Shown piece after piece: positions 32,482 through 40,369 of a stretch of 64,000 nt of DNA. The stretch spans positions 20,506 to 84,505 of the forward strand of contig NZ_MAEH01000004.1 of assembly GCF_009933135.1 (NCBI RefSeq), in the 5' to 3' direction. This stretch comes from Candidatus Enterococcus leclercqii (GTDB lineage: Bacteria > Bacillota > Bacilli > Lactobacillales > Enterococcaceae). Below the pieces are notes generated by a model. It had not been told where the DNA came from and did not search any database. It was given only the letters and a program-made list of their open reading frames with translations. The translations under genes and the position numbers were made by a program. Position 1 is the first letter of the stretch; the number at the start of each line of letters is the position of its first letter.

Positions 32482-32814
32482 TTATTCTTCTTCTTCTGCC
32501 ATAAACGTATTAAAGACTTCTTCAATCATGTCCCATTCGGCTTCAGTTTCGATTTGTTGCAGTTCGCCTTCTGTGCCTTCTTCGTTTTCCAAATATGCGT
32601 AAGCTTGAAGCTCTACGTCTTCTTCTTCGGAAACACCTGCTGGATACAACAGGACATAGTTTTTACCGAATTCTTCCTGACCATCGATTGTCAAAAGAAT
32701 TTCGTATAAGGTTTCATTGCCTTGGTCGTCCACCAAAGTGATATGTTCATGTCCTTCGTGGTCATGATCGTGGTTATGGTCGTGGTTATGGTCGTGATGA
32801 TTGTGTTCTGCCAT
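32482..32814 (-). CDS. DUF1292 protein with His-rich N-terminus
   Basis: A 110-residue acidic protein of the DUF1292 (YrzB) family, which is typically encoded beside ruvX and ireB in Firmicutes. The domain from about residue 25 shows [17 protein letters not shown] and [10 protein letters not shown]. The first ~23 residues alternate His with Asp and Asn (12 His), a likely metal-chelating tail. The last half is rich in Glu. Function is unknown for the family. AAAAGGAG precedes the ATG. It is the last gene of the ireB-ruvX-DUF1292 set and borders the bacteriocin island. Confidence 0.88.
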   Translation of the reverse strand: MAEHNHHDHNHDHNHDHDHEGHEHITLVDDQGNETLYEILLTIDGQEEFGKNYVLLYPAGVSEEEDVELQAYAYLENEEGTEGELQQIETEAEWDMIEEVFNTFMAEEEE

Positions 32815-33029
32815 GATAAGCTCTCCTTTTTAAGTGTTTCGACACGCGGTCTGCGGTCTTGCCCCAACAGAAGTTCTGTCGATAACACCCGCAATGCACA
32901 TCTCAAATTCACTTTAATTATACTATTTGATTGTGAAATAAACATGAACCGAGACTGCTGAATCTATGAAAAAAAATCTTGTTTGTAGTCACTTCTCTAT
33001 AGATTTGGCAATCGTTTCAGTTTACAAGG

Positions 33030-33464
33030 TCATGACAAAAATCCGCCACTGGCCCGATCCAAGTAGTTCTGTAGGATCATCACTGCGGCAACTTTGTCGA
33101 TGACTTTTTTTCGTTTGGCACGGGAAGTGTTGGCTTGTTCCACCAGCATCCGCTCTGCTTGAACGGTAGTTAGACGCTCATCTTGATAGTCTACCGGCAA
33201 ACCGAATAATTCAGCGATTTTTTCTCCGTAGGCCATAGACGCTTCTGCTCGCGGACCGATGGAGTTGTTCATGTTTTTAGGCAGACCGACGACGAATTTT
33301 TCGACTTCATATTCTTTTACCAACTCCCCTAAACGAGCAAAGCCGAATTCGCCTTCGTCTTCATTGATGCGAATGATCTCAATTCCTTGTGCAGTCCACC
33401 CCATCAGATCACTGACCGCCACCCCCACGGTTCGGGAGCCGACGTCTAATCCCATGATCCGCAT
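33030..33464 (-). CDS. ruvX: RuvX / YqgF pre-16S rRNA-processing nuclease homologue
   Basis: A 144-residue RNase-H-fold protein. [16 protein letters not shown] carries the first catalytic aspartate, [16 protein letters not shown] and [12 protein letters not shown] the next signatures, and [14 protein letters not shown] the last. The E. coli homologue YqgF processes the 5' end of 16S rRNA; the name Holliday-junction resolvase is historical. The ATG overlaps the ireB stop (TAATG). Confidence 0.92.
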   Translation of the reverse strand: MRIMGLDVGSRTVGVAVSDLMGWTAQGIEIIRINEDEGEFGFARLGELVKEYEVEKFVVGLPKNMNNSIGPRAEASMAYGEKIAELFGLPVDYQDERLTTVQAERMLVEQANTSRAKRKKVIDKVAAVMILQNYLDRASGGFLS

Positions 33465-33730
33465 TACAGGTTAATCCCGTGGTTGCCCAGATAATAGCGA
33501 ATCAAGACTTCCATAATTTCATCTCGTTCGTGACGACGAATCAAGTTACGGGCATCCCGGTAGCGAGGGATATAAGCCGGGTCTCCGGAAAGCAGGTACC
33601 CGACGATCTGGTTGATGGGATTGTAACCTTTTTCTTCCAACGCTTTGTAGACGATTGCCAAAGTTTCGCTGATTTCTTTTTTGCGACTGTCGTCAAAATC
33701 AAAACGTACTGTTTCATCTGTATAGCCCAT
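33464..33730 (-). CDS. ireB: IreB family regulatory protein (UPF0297)
   Basis: An 88-residue protein, typical length. [14 protein letters not shown] at the start contains the threonine pair region phosphorylated by the IreK kinase in E. faecalis, where IreB negatively controls intrinsic cephalosporin resistance. The block [20 protein letters not shown] is diagnostic. GAGGTG precedes the ATG. alaS, the usual upstream neighbour, is not present here. Confidence 0.93.
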   Translation of the reverse strand: MGYTDETVRFDFDDSRKKEISETLAIVYKALEEKGYNPINQIVGYLLSGDPAYIPRYRDARNLIRRHERDEIMEVLIRYYLGNHGINL

Positions 33731-33943
33731 GCTTTACACCTCTTTTGATTATTTTAGTGAAAAAATGCGGAAAACCCGCGATTTTTCAGAAATTTAACTA
33801 TGGGTTTTTCCTATGTTAATTGTACTTCATCCCACTGTAAACTACAAACAAATGATTATCTACAAACTGCAAGATTACCGATTTTTCCTTGACAATACAA
33901 GACAGCCGTCCGAATAATCTACAAAGATTTTTAGAAAATGCGG

Positions 33944-34948
33944 TTACTTGTTCAAATACTCTTGATAGGCCGCGTCATCATAGACCCGGTCTAATTCACC
34001 GATGTAGGCAGTGACGTTGTCTTCCCCGACAAAGCCGCGTTTAAACTTATAAAGACCATCTGTTTCATCGATTTCGAAGATTCCGCCAAAGTCATACCAA
34101 CGTGTGCCACGCTCTAAGCCCCACTTAATCATTTCCCATTGCATGAGATAGTTGGGCATTAAGTTGCGGTGGCTATTAGTCGAACCGCCGTACATATACC
34201 ACGTACAGGTTCCATAGCTGAGGCATAGAGCACCGGATAGAACTTCTCCTTCATAGGTAGCCAGATAGATTCGCGCATTGTCTCCAAATGCTGCCATTAC
34301 CCGCTGGAAATATTCCAATGGTCGGTGAGTGATTCCCTGACGTGTACTCATAATTTCATGGGTATCATAGAAAGCCTTCACTGCTTCCTCGCTTTGCGAC
34401 CAACTGACTTCGACCCCTTTTCTAGCCGCCAGACGAATGTTATAACGGGTTTTTGAATGAAAGCCCGCCAAGAGTTCTTCTTCGGTCTGACCAGCGGTAT
34501 CCAAGCGCATGTTCATTCGCGGTTGGATTGTGGCATGGGGCTCTTTTTCCGAATTGCGAACGATGAAGCCAGCTTTTTCATAGGCTGCTTGCAGCTGCGG
34601 ATCATTTAAGACTTCCGGATCACAGCGAAGCAAAAAGATATCTTCGGTCTTTTGCAAATAGCTTTCTGCTTCATCAAACATCCGTTTCACTAATTGAACA
34701 TCTCGGGGATCGCAAACCGGTCCCCGATTGGCATAAGCTAATTTTTTTCCTTTGGCTGCGGTAATTGTCAAAACAGACATAGCAGCAAGGATGGCGCCGT
34801 CTTCTTCAAGGAAGAAATAAAACGGCTGCCAATTGTTTTTCACTTGGCTCCAGGCAGGATCTTGACAAGCCTGAGCATAGGGACTGTTTCTGACGAATTC
34901 GGTATAACGTGTCATTGCGGCTTCGTCATGTACATCCACCATTGGCAT
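33944..34948 (-). CDS. FemAB-family peptidyltransferase
   Basis: A 334-residue protein of the FemAB/MurM class, tandem GNAT-like domains that add amino acids to the lysine side chain of lipid II from aminoacyl-tRNA. Visible signatures: FYFLEEDGAILAAMSVLTI, the RYNIRLAARKGVEV loop, a middle AALCLSYGTCTWYMYGGS and MIKWGLERGTRWYDFGGIFE. It is somewhat shorter than staphylococcal FemA because the coiled-coil arm is small. Three bases separate it from the ATP-grasp gene, so they form one operon, presumably for building the peptidoglycan cross-bridge. The amino acid added is not predictable from this. Confidence 0.88.
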   Translation of the reverse strand: MPMVDVHDEAAMTRYTEFVRNSPYAQACQDPAWSQVKNNWQPFYFFLEEDGAILAAMSVLTITAAKGKKLAYANRGPVCDPRDVQLVKRMFDEAESYLQKTEDIFLLRCDPEVLNDPQLQAAYEKAGFIVRNSEKEPHATIQPRMNMRLDTAGQTEEELLAGFHSKTRYNIRLAARKGVEVSWSQSEEAVKAFYDTHEIMSTRQGITHRPLEYFQRVMAAFGDNARIYLATYEGEVLSGALCLSYGTCTWYMYGGSTNSHRNLMPNYLMQWEMIKWGLERGTRWYDFGGIFEIDETDGLYKFKRGFVGEDNVTAYIGELDRVYDDAAYQEYLNK

Positions 34949-34951
34949 CGA

Positions 34952-36172
34952 TTAAGCATCTCCCTTTTTTTCAAACCATTTTTGATAACGTTCTGGATAT
35001 CCTGCATAATACTTTTTAACTGCTTGATTTCGCAGCAGCGATTTATCTTCGTCATAAATCAAGGTGAAGCCGTAATTGCCTTCATTAATCAGCTTTTCAG
35101 CTTCCGCTTGCAATTTCGGGTCCTCCGTATAGGTCGTTACGACTGATTCTGGTACGCCCAGCCACAGATATTCTTTGTCACCATAGACGGTTTGCGGCAC
35201 ATCCTTTTCGAAGATCAAATCTTCGATAGCAGCCTGCATTAAATTACAGCCTGCCAGCGTGGTATAAAAACTAGAACGGCCTGGACGCAAGTTGATCTCA
35301 AAGATTTTGAACTTGCCGTCACGAGGATCGTATTTCATATCAAAATTGGCAAACCCGTGATACCCAATTTTTTCCAAGAAATCTTGATATTTCTGATAAA
35401 TTTCCATGTTGGCCGTCGACTTGATTGCGACATAATTGCCCACCAAAATCGGTGTCACATCTTCTAAGTAGGGATGCCCCAGACACATCAGCTGGACTTT
35501 ACCATCTTTGCCTACATAGGCATTCAAGACGCGCATATTAGAATCTGGCCCGGGAATGAAATCCTGAATCAGCATTGTTTCTTGATAGTCGGAACTGTAA
35601 ACCGCCGCCAAAACTTCCTTTAGTTCCGCTTCATCTTTAACGATATACGCTTTTTTCTTGCCTTCAAAATCCACTTCAGCGTATTTTACGCTGTTGCTTG
35701 GTTTCACCGCCATTGGAAAACCAAAAGGACAGCTCACTTTTTGATAGTTGGTTCCATTGACTTTAACTGTGGCTGGGTGGTCCAACCCAATCTCTTCGGC
35801 AAGGTCATAGAAGTTTTCCTTCAAGATCAGCTCTTGCAGCAGGTCTTGTTGCACAAACGGCAGCGCATAGTAGTCTTTAAGGCGCTCTTGATTATTGATG
35901 ACTAATTCGGCATAACCATCACTAGCGGCAAATAAGATCAGTTTGTCATAGTGCTTCAATTGTTCGTCAGCCACGGCAATCAACGCGTCAGCAAAGTTTT
36001 CTGGCGCAGTCAATCCTTCGACGACTTGGATTTTTAATATTTTGGAATGATTGGTCATCAACAGCTTGCCTTGACCTACACAAAGGCTTTTAACACCGTA
36101 TGCCATGTGGACAGAACGGGCGATTCCGTATGCGTTGACATCCGTACCTAAAATCACTGGTAAAAAGTTCAT
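34952..36172 (-). CDS. ATP-grasp ligase, D-aspartate-ligase (Asl)-like
   Basis: A 406-residue ATP-grasp enzyme. It closely follows the layout of E. faecium D-aspartate ligase as I remember it, including MLIQDFIPGPDSNMRVLNAY, MCLGHPYLEDVTP and GFANFDMKYDPRDG, and the Mg-binding EINLRPGRSS. Asl adds beta-linked D-Asp to the lysine of UDP-MurNAc-pentapeptide. Here the next gene encodes a FemAB transferase, which would be unusual if the bridge were only D-Asp, so the acceptor or substrate may differ. AGGAG precedes the ATG. Cytoplasmic. Confidence 0.78.
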   Translation of the reverse strand: MNFLPVILGTDVNAYGIARSVHMAYGVKSLCVGQGKLLMTNHSKILKIQVVEGLTAPENFADALIAVADEQLKHYDKLILFAASDGYAELVINNQERLKDYYALPFVQQDLLQELILKENFYDLAEEIGLDHPATVKVNGTNYQKVSCPFGFPMAVKPSNSVKYAEVDFEGKKKAYIVKDEAELKEVLAAVYSSDYQETMLIQDFIPGPDSNMRVLNAYVGKDGKVQLMCLGHPYLEDVTPILVGNYVAIKSTANMEIYQKYQDFLEKIGYHGFANFDMKYDPRDGKFKIFEINLRPGRSSFYTTLAGCNLMQAAIEDLIFEKDVPQTVYGDKEYLWLGVPESVVTTYTEDPKLQAEAEKLINEGNYGFTLIYDEDKSLLRNQAVKKYYAGYPERYQKWFEKKGDA

Positions 36173-36298
36173 TTTGTCGGCTCCTGTTCTTTTTTATGGT
36201 GAAAATCGCAGATACGCCTTTAAAAGAAGGCCGCGTTTTCCCAAAAATCAGCTTTAAACAGTATAACATAATTTTATGAAATTCTCAGAAAGAACCGA

Positions 36299-37321
36299 TC
36301 AAAATGAGCGATAAACATATTGATTTTGCGGCGCTGCGATTGTCGTCACTTTTTCTGCTTGTACCATCGGCAACGTTCGGTTAAATGGCTTGTAAAAACC
36401 CGACTGAATCACGCCTTCGACTCGCACCCATTGATCATTTTTCAAGGTCTTCGTCTCTTGGGGAAGATGTACCCGCAGACCAAAAACCCCCGAATCAGCT
36501 ACACAGTGAATAATGCCGAAGCGAAAGACGAAATCCTCTTGCGCATCGTCTTGGGTCGCATGAAAAATAAAGCCTTCATAAACAATCTTACGGCCGATAA
36601 AGTCACTCGGGTAATTATAAATCAGCTCCATGACTTCCAAATAATTTTCATCGGTAATCGTCAAAGTTCCTGTGTTCCCGTATTTTTTCTGCAACTTTTC
36701 CATCTGATTTTGATAATCTTCTTTGTTGAAATAAATACTAGTATTAGGTTGCAGGTACTGGGTCTCCATCTGAGGATCCCCTACCGATTCCTTAGCCAAC
36801 GGAAATTGAAAACCTTTTGCTTCAACGATGGTGGTATTCAAAGAAACGGTGGGAAAAAATGTCCCTACGATGATCGGCAATGCTAAGAGCGCATAAGCGA
36901 TGACCCGCTGATAACGTTTTTTCAGTCCATGGTCGTGCTCATCTTCTAAATCATGGGAATGATGATGATGTTCATGGTCATTTTCATGATTATCTTCATA
37001 GTCATGTGAAAGTTGTCCTTCAGGCTTATCTTGTTTGTGGTTTTCATGCTCTGTTACATCAACCTGATTGCCATTTGTCACAGTCGCAGTTTCTTTCAAC
37101 TCGATGGCTGCCTCAGTTGAATTTTCTTCACTGGTCACAGCTTTGCCAGGATCTTCTTTGACCCAGAAATATAGTTGTACCAGAGCCAAAATCAATGCCA
37201 GAACAGTCGACAAGGTGGCTAAGTATTGGTAATGCACATTGATGAACTGATCCAGTTTGCCTGTCACTTGCAGATACAACATCAACTCCACATAACCTGC
37301 TAATATCAAAAAGCGCGCCAT
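36299..37321 (-). CDS. TIGR03943/YcgQ-like permease subunit with His-rich loop
   Basis: A 340-residue protein of the B. subtilis YcgQ type. Two N-terminal membrane helices (residues ~1-55), a long cytoplasmic or surface loop with a His/Asp/Glu-rich stretch (HENDHEHHHHSHDLEDEHDH, about residues 115-134), a third helix near 140-158, and a C-terminal DUF1980 domain with VYEGFIFHATQDDAQEDFVF and FGIIHCVADSG. It pairs with the preceding permease gene, two bases apart. The histidine tract suggests divalent metal handling, but the substrate is unknown. Confidence 0.85.
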   Translation of the reverse strand: MARFLILAGYVELMLYLQVTGKLDQFINVHYQYLATLSTVLALILALVQLYFWVKEDPGKAVTSEENSTEAAIELKETATVTNGNQVDVTEHENHKQDKPEGQLSHDYEDNHENDHEHHHHSHDLEDEHDHGLKKRYQRVIAYALLALPIIVGTFFPTVSLNTTIVEAKGFQFPLAKESVGDPQMETQYLQPNTSIYFNKEDYQNQMEKLQKKYGNTGTLTITDENYLEVMELIYNYPSDFIGRKIVYEGFIFHATQDDAQEDFVFRFGIIHCVADSGVFGLRVHLPQETKTLKNDQWVRVEGVIQSGFYKPFNRTLPMVQAEKVTTIAAPQNQYVYRSF

Positions 37322-37323
37322 CT

Positions 37324-38388
37324 TTACACCACCAATGCATAGCCAGTCACGCAGATCATGATGATTGCCACTAGCTTCAGAATAAATTTACTGTTGAAAT
37401 ACCGATTCATCATCAACAGATTTTTGATATCTACCATAGGGCCGAAAACCAGGAAGGCTACAACCGGCGCCGTACCAAACAGGCTCAATAAAGAGGAGCC
37501 AATAAAAGCATCTGCTTCAGAGCACAACGACATCACCAAAGCCAATACCAGCATCACTAAAATTGCCAGCAGCTTCGATGAACCCAGCGTCAAAAGGGCC
37601 GCAGTTGGCAAATAAGTTTGCATAGCAGATGCAATCAGCGCCCCGATCATCAAGTAGCGACCGGTATCAAAAAATTCGTCTAAACTGTGCTTTAACAAAT
37701 GACTTAGCTGGCTTTGAAAGTGTCTAAATCCCATTGCAGCTGTCTTTGCTTCTGCAGCTGTCGATAACCCATTGGAAACCGCAGCCTCAACTGGCGCATC
37801 AAAATCAACAGTATCAAACAGCGCCTTCTCTGAGGTCAGCATAGAAAAAGCGGCAGTGTCGGGGTCAACCGCAGCACCAAATTCAGCAGCTGGTGTCACT
37901 TGGCAAGTTGTATTGGCAGACTGAAGAGCGGCTTTAGGCTGTTTTAAAATGTCTTGTTTGTTGAAATAAGCGAGCCAGATTCCCACGACCATAGCGACCA
38001 ATACTGCACCAACAACTCGCAAGGCAGCATAACGCCAAGAATTACCAAAAGCAATATAGGTAGAAAAAATCACGATAGGATTGACAATGGGCGCCGTCAG
38101 CATAAAAGCGAAGGCCGTGTGCTGGGGCACGTCTTTTTTTACAAACTGATTGACGATAGGCACAATCCCACATTCACATGAAGGAAAGAAGACCCCCATC
38201 ACGCACCCTACTGCTACCGATGCCAAGCGATTTTTTGGCAAAAAGCGTCTCACCCGCTCCGGTGTTAAAAATACGTGCAGTGCGCCCGAGATCAAACAGC
38301 CCAATAAAACAAAGGGCAACGCCTCAATTACAATGGATAAAAAAATCATGCTCATCTGCAAAACTGAATCCGGCAAATTAGCAAACAT
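37324..38388 (-). CDS. DUF318/YraQ-like permease (YcgR-type)
   Basis: A 354-residue integral membrane protein with about eight helices in two related halves. Signatures of the UPF0718/DUF318 permeases: FFPSCECGIVPIV in the first half, and SLCSEADAFIGSSL with VFGPMVDIKN in the second; the cysteine pairs in both halves recall arsenite- or metal-type permeases. A hydrophilic loop of about 80 residues joins the halves. GGGAGG precedes the ATG. It forms an operon with the YcgQ-like gene, as in B. subtilis. Confidence 0.88.
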   Translation of the reverse strand: MFANLPDSVLQMSMIFLSIVIEALPFVLLGCLISGALHVFLTPERVRRFLPKNRLASVAVGCVMGVFFPSCECGIVPIVNQFVKKDVPQHTAFAFMLTAPIVNPIVIFSTYIAFGNSWRYAALRVVGAVLVAMVVGIWLAYFNKQDILKQPKAALQSANTTCQVTPAAEFGAAVDPDTAAFSMLTSEKALFDTVDFDAPVEAAVSNGLSTAAEAKTAAMGFRHFQSQLSHLLKHSLDEFFDTGRYLMIGALIASAMQTYLPTAALLTLGSSKLLAILVMLVLALVMSLCSEADAFIGSSLLSLFGTAPVVAFLVFGPMVDIKNLLMMNRYFNSKFILKLVAIIMICVTGYALVV

Positions 38389-38712
38389 AATCCAACCTCC
38401 CTGAACAGATCAACTCATGACCTGTTGTTCTTTTTATGTAAATCACTCGCTGACTACCCGCCAGACCAGCCATGCTGTCCTGACATCTCACACACTATAC
38501 CGCCGGGTTATTTTCCTGACAAGACTTTCCAGATCTTCTAAAGAAAAATTAGGAAAACCTCACGAGAAAACAGAGGTTTTGACAATAGCGACAGCAGGCT
38601 TTAAAGTGCAGATAAAGAACTGATGTGTGTTGATTCTCCCTTATAAACAACAAAACCTGCTGTCTTTGAGGCCAACAGCATTTCAGCAAACCAACTACTC
38701 GAGGTGAATGTC
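38389..38712. other. Divergent intergenic region
   Basis: Between the permease operon and the thioredoxin gene. A hairpin AAAACCTC/GAGGTTTT lies at 38554-38580. No operator is recognised with confidence. Confidence 0.4.
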
Positions 38713-39078
38713 ATGATCCCAGTAACAGATTTCAATGATGGGTTATCACAATTGGCAGCCGCAGATTTGGCAGTAGCTTATGTGTCGCTACCCGGCTGTA
38801 GCGTCTGCGTCTCAGTCAAACCACAGTTGATTCAACGCTTGTCTGATTTCAAGGTACCTATCTATCAATTCGATGCTCACCAATTACCCGAAGTCGCCGG
38901 TGAATTTCAAGTGATGACTGCTCCCGCTGTACTACTTTTTGCAAAAGGCAAAGAGGTGGATCGCCAAGCACGCTTCATCGATTTTGATCGGTTGGAAAAA
39001 AAGATTGGTGATTATCAATCTGCCGGCAATGAACCCGTTGATTATGCACAACTGTTTGGAGCCACCAAAACAGACTAA
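38713..39078 (+). CDS. Thioredoxin-family protein
   Basis: A 121-residue cytoplasmic thioredoxin-fold protein. The redox motif is CSVC in YVSLPGCSVCVSVKP, and the cis-proline segment is VMTAPAVLLFAKGKE. No signal peptide. It is a small atypical thioredoxin of the kind that Firmicutes encode in several copies. The start at 38713 is preferred, as GAGGTG lies six bases before the ATG; the GTG three codons earlier overlaps that site. Stand-alone, convergent with rex. Confidence 0.82.
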   Translation: MIPVTDFNDGLSQLAAADLAVAYVSLPGCSVCVSVKPQLIQRLSDFKVPIYQFDAHQLPEVAGEFQVMTAPAVLLFAKGKEVDRQARFIDFDRLEKKIGDYQSAGNEPVDYAQLFGATKTD

Positions 39079-39096
39079 AGTTTTTCCTGTCACTTT

Positions 39097-39153
39097 AAAA
39101 GACCCGCTGAAAGCAGGCACTGCATACGCAGCCTGATTTTCGGCGGGTCTTTT
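39097..39153. terminator. Bidirectional terminator between thioredoxin and rex
   Basis: AAAAGACCCGC pairs with GCGGGTCTTTT; a second smaller stem (GCAGG..GCCTG) can form inside the loop. Confidence 0.82.
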
Positions 39154-39158
39154 AACTA

Positions 39159-39800
39159 TTAGTCGGTCGCTTTTTCGTTGGCATGTAAAAAGTAAATCAA
39201 GGTCTGCAGCTCATTGGTCAAATCAACGTTTTGGACTAAGACGCTCTTCGGTGCATGCAGACGCGCCGGTGTAAAGTTCAAAATTCCTTTGATTCCGGAT
39301 TTAACCAGCTCATCGACAATCGGCTGCGAAGTTTCAGCAGGCACTGTCAAAATTGCGATATCAATTTGTTGGAGTTTGATTTGTTCGGCCATGTCGCTCA
39401 GAGGATACACAGGAATTCCGTCCACGATTCGTCCCACGATATCATCATTGACATCAAACGCTGCACTGATGCGGATAGAATTGGATTGGTGGAATTTGTA
39501 TTTCAACAGCGCACTACCCAAGTTCCCGACCCCCACCAAAGCCACGTTTGACATGTGGTCGTCGTTCAATGTTTTGGCAAAAAAGTTCATCAAGGCTTCT
39601 ACATCATAGCCATAGCCGCGTTTGCCGAGCTCGCCGAAATAAGAAAAATCACGACGAATGGTGGCACTGTCCACTTGGACGGCTTCACTAAGCTCAGTAG
39701 AAGACACCTTTTGTTTACCAGAATTGTTCAAGATACGCAAATATCGATAGTACAAAGGCAAGCGTTTAGCAGTTGCCTTTGGAATAGCATGCTCTTTCAA
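39159..39800 (-). CDS. rex: Redox-sensing repressor Rex
   Basis: A 213-residue DNA-binding NADH/NAD+ sensor. N-terminal winged helix (residues ~1-80, with [20 protein letters not shown]), then a Rossmann domain beginning [14 protein letters not shown], and a C-terminal domain-swap helix. Rex represses fermentation and anaerobic genes when NAD+ is high. The start is TTG with GAGGAGG seven bases upstream. Rex-like half sites lie close to its own start (39823) and at 40031-40048, and a better palindrome is in front of nirB at 4228-4245. Confidence 0.95.
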   Translation of the reverse strand: MKEHAIPKATAKRLPLYYRYLRILNNSGKQKVSSTELSEAVQVDSATIRRDFSYFGELGKRGYGYDVEALMNFFAKTLNDDHMSNVALVGVGNLGSALLKYKFHQSNSIRISAAFDVNDDIVGRIVDGIPVYPLSDMAEQIKLQQIDIAILTVPAETSQPIVDELVKSGIKGILNFTPARLHAPKSVLVQNVDLTNELQTLIYFLHANEKATD

Positions 39801-40369
39801 AGAAAATCCTCCTCAATATGATTTGTGAATATTTTTTTGGAAAACTGACTGTCTCCTGTCAACCATTTGTCTGCAATTGATTGCTTGTTTTAACCGGCTC
39901 GCGCCACTTACAAACACAGGCCACCCTCAGTTTCCTCAGCTGGTTTCCGCTAATAACAGAGAAACCTTAGTGATTCTTATCAGTTCCGGATCATTTTTCT
40001 CAAATGCTTGACGAAAAAAGCCCCGATTATTTGTGAATTTTTCACTTGCTATCGGGATAATAACAGGATTCTTGTGAAAAAACAACAAGATTGCTCACAA
40101 ACAAACCTTTTCTAAGTTTTTCCTTGGGCAGTGCCGTCGCGCCGGTCAGGAAAATATGATAGACTTACGAGGAATCCCTCGCTTGCTGATGGCTCGTCAC
40201 AAAATGACGCTTTTTTTCACAAGTTAGAAGCCAATCATTACCTGCGATTGAAGGTCTGGTTAGCTAAGTGCCTAACAGTCCGTCTAAGCGACAAAAACCG
40301 CAAATTTTTGTAAACTTTTGCCGCTGAGTAGAAAGATTCCCTCATATCATAATAAAGGAACTGAAAACT
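39801..40369. other. Gap between rex and ABC-F gene
   Basis: No gene is supported. It holds TTGTGAATATTTTTTTGG (39823) and TTGTGAATTTTTCACTTG (40031-40048); both contain a perfect TTGTGAA half, but the second halves are poor or shifted by one base. TTTTTTTCACAAG near 40214 is another half. Rex autocontrol is possible but not shown. Confidence 0.4.

Noticed and set aside
36955..37020. CAT/GTC-rich short repeats (His-rich coding DNA), also at 32755-32815, as tandem repeats or CRISPR
   Set aside because: They are in-frame histidine codons within genes; no spacer structure.
40031..40048. Rex-like palindrome upstream of rex
   Set aside because: The second half is shifted by one base and incomplete; recorded in the gap entry but not called an operator.
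40131..40313. 60-codon frame between rex and ABC-F gene
   Set aside because: No ribosome-binding site and no motif.
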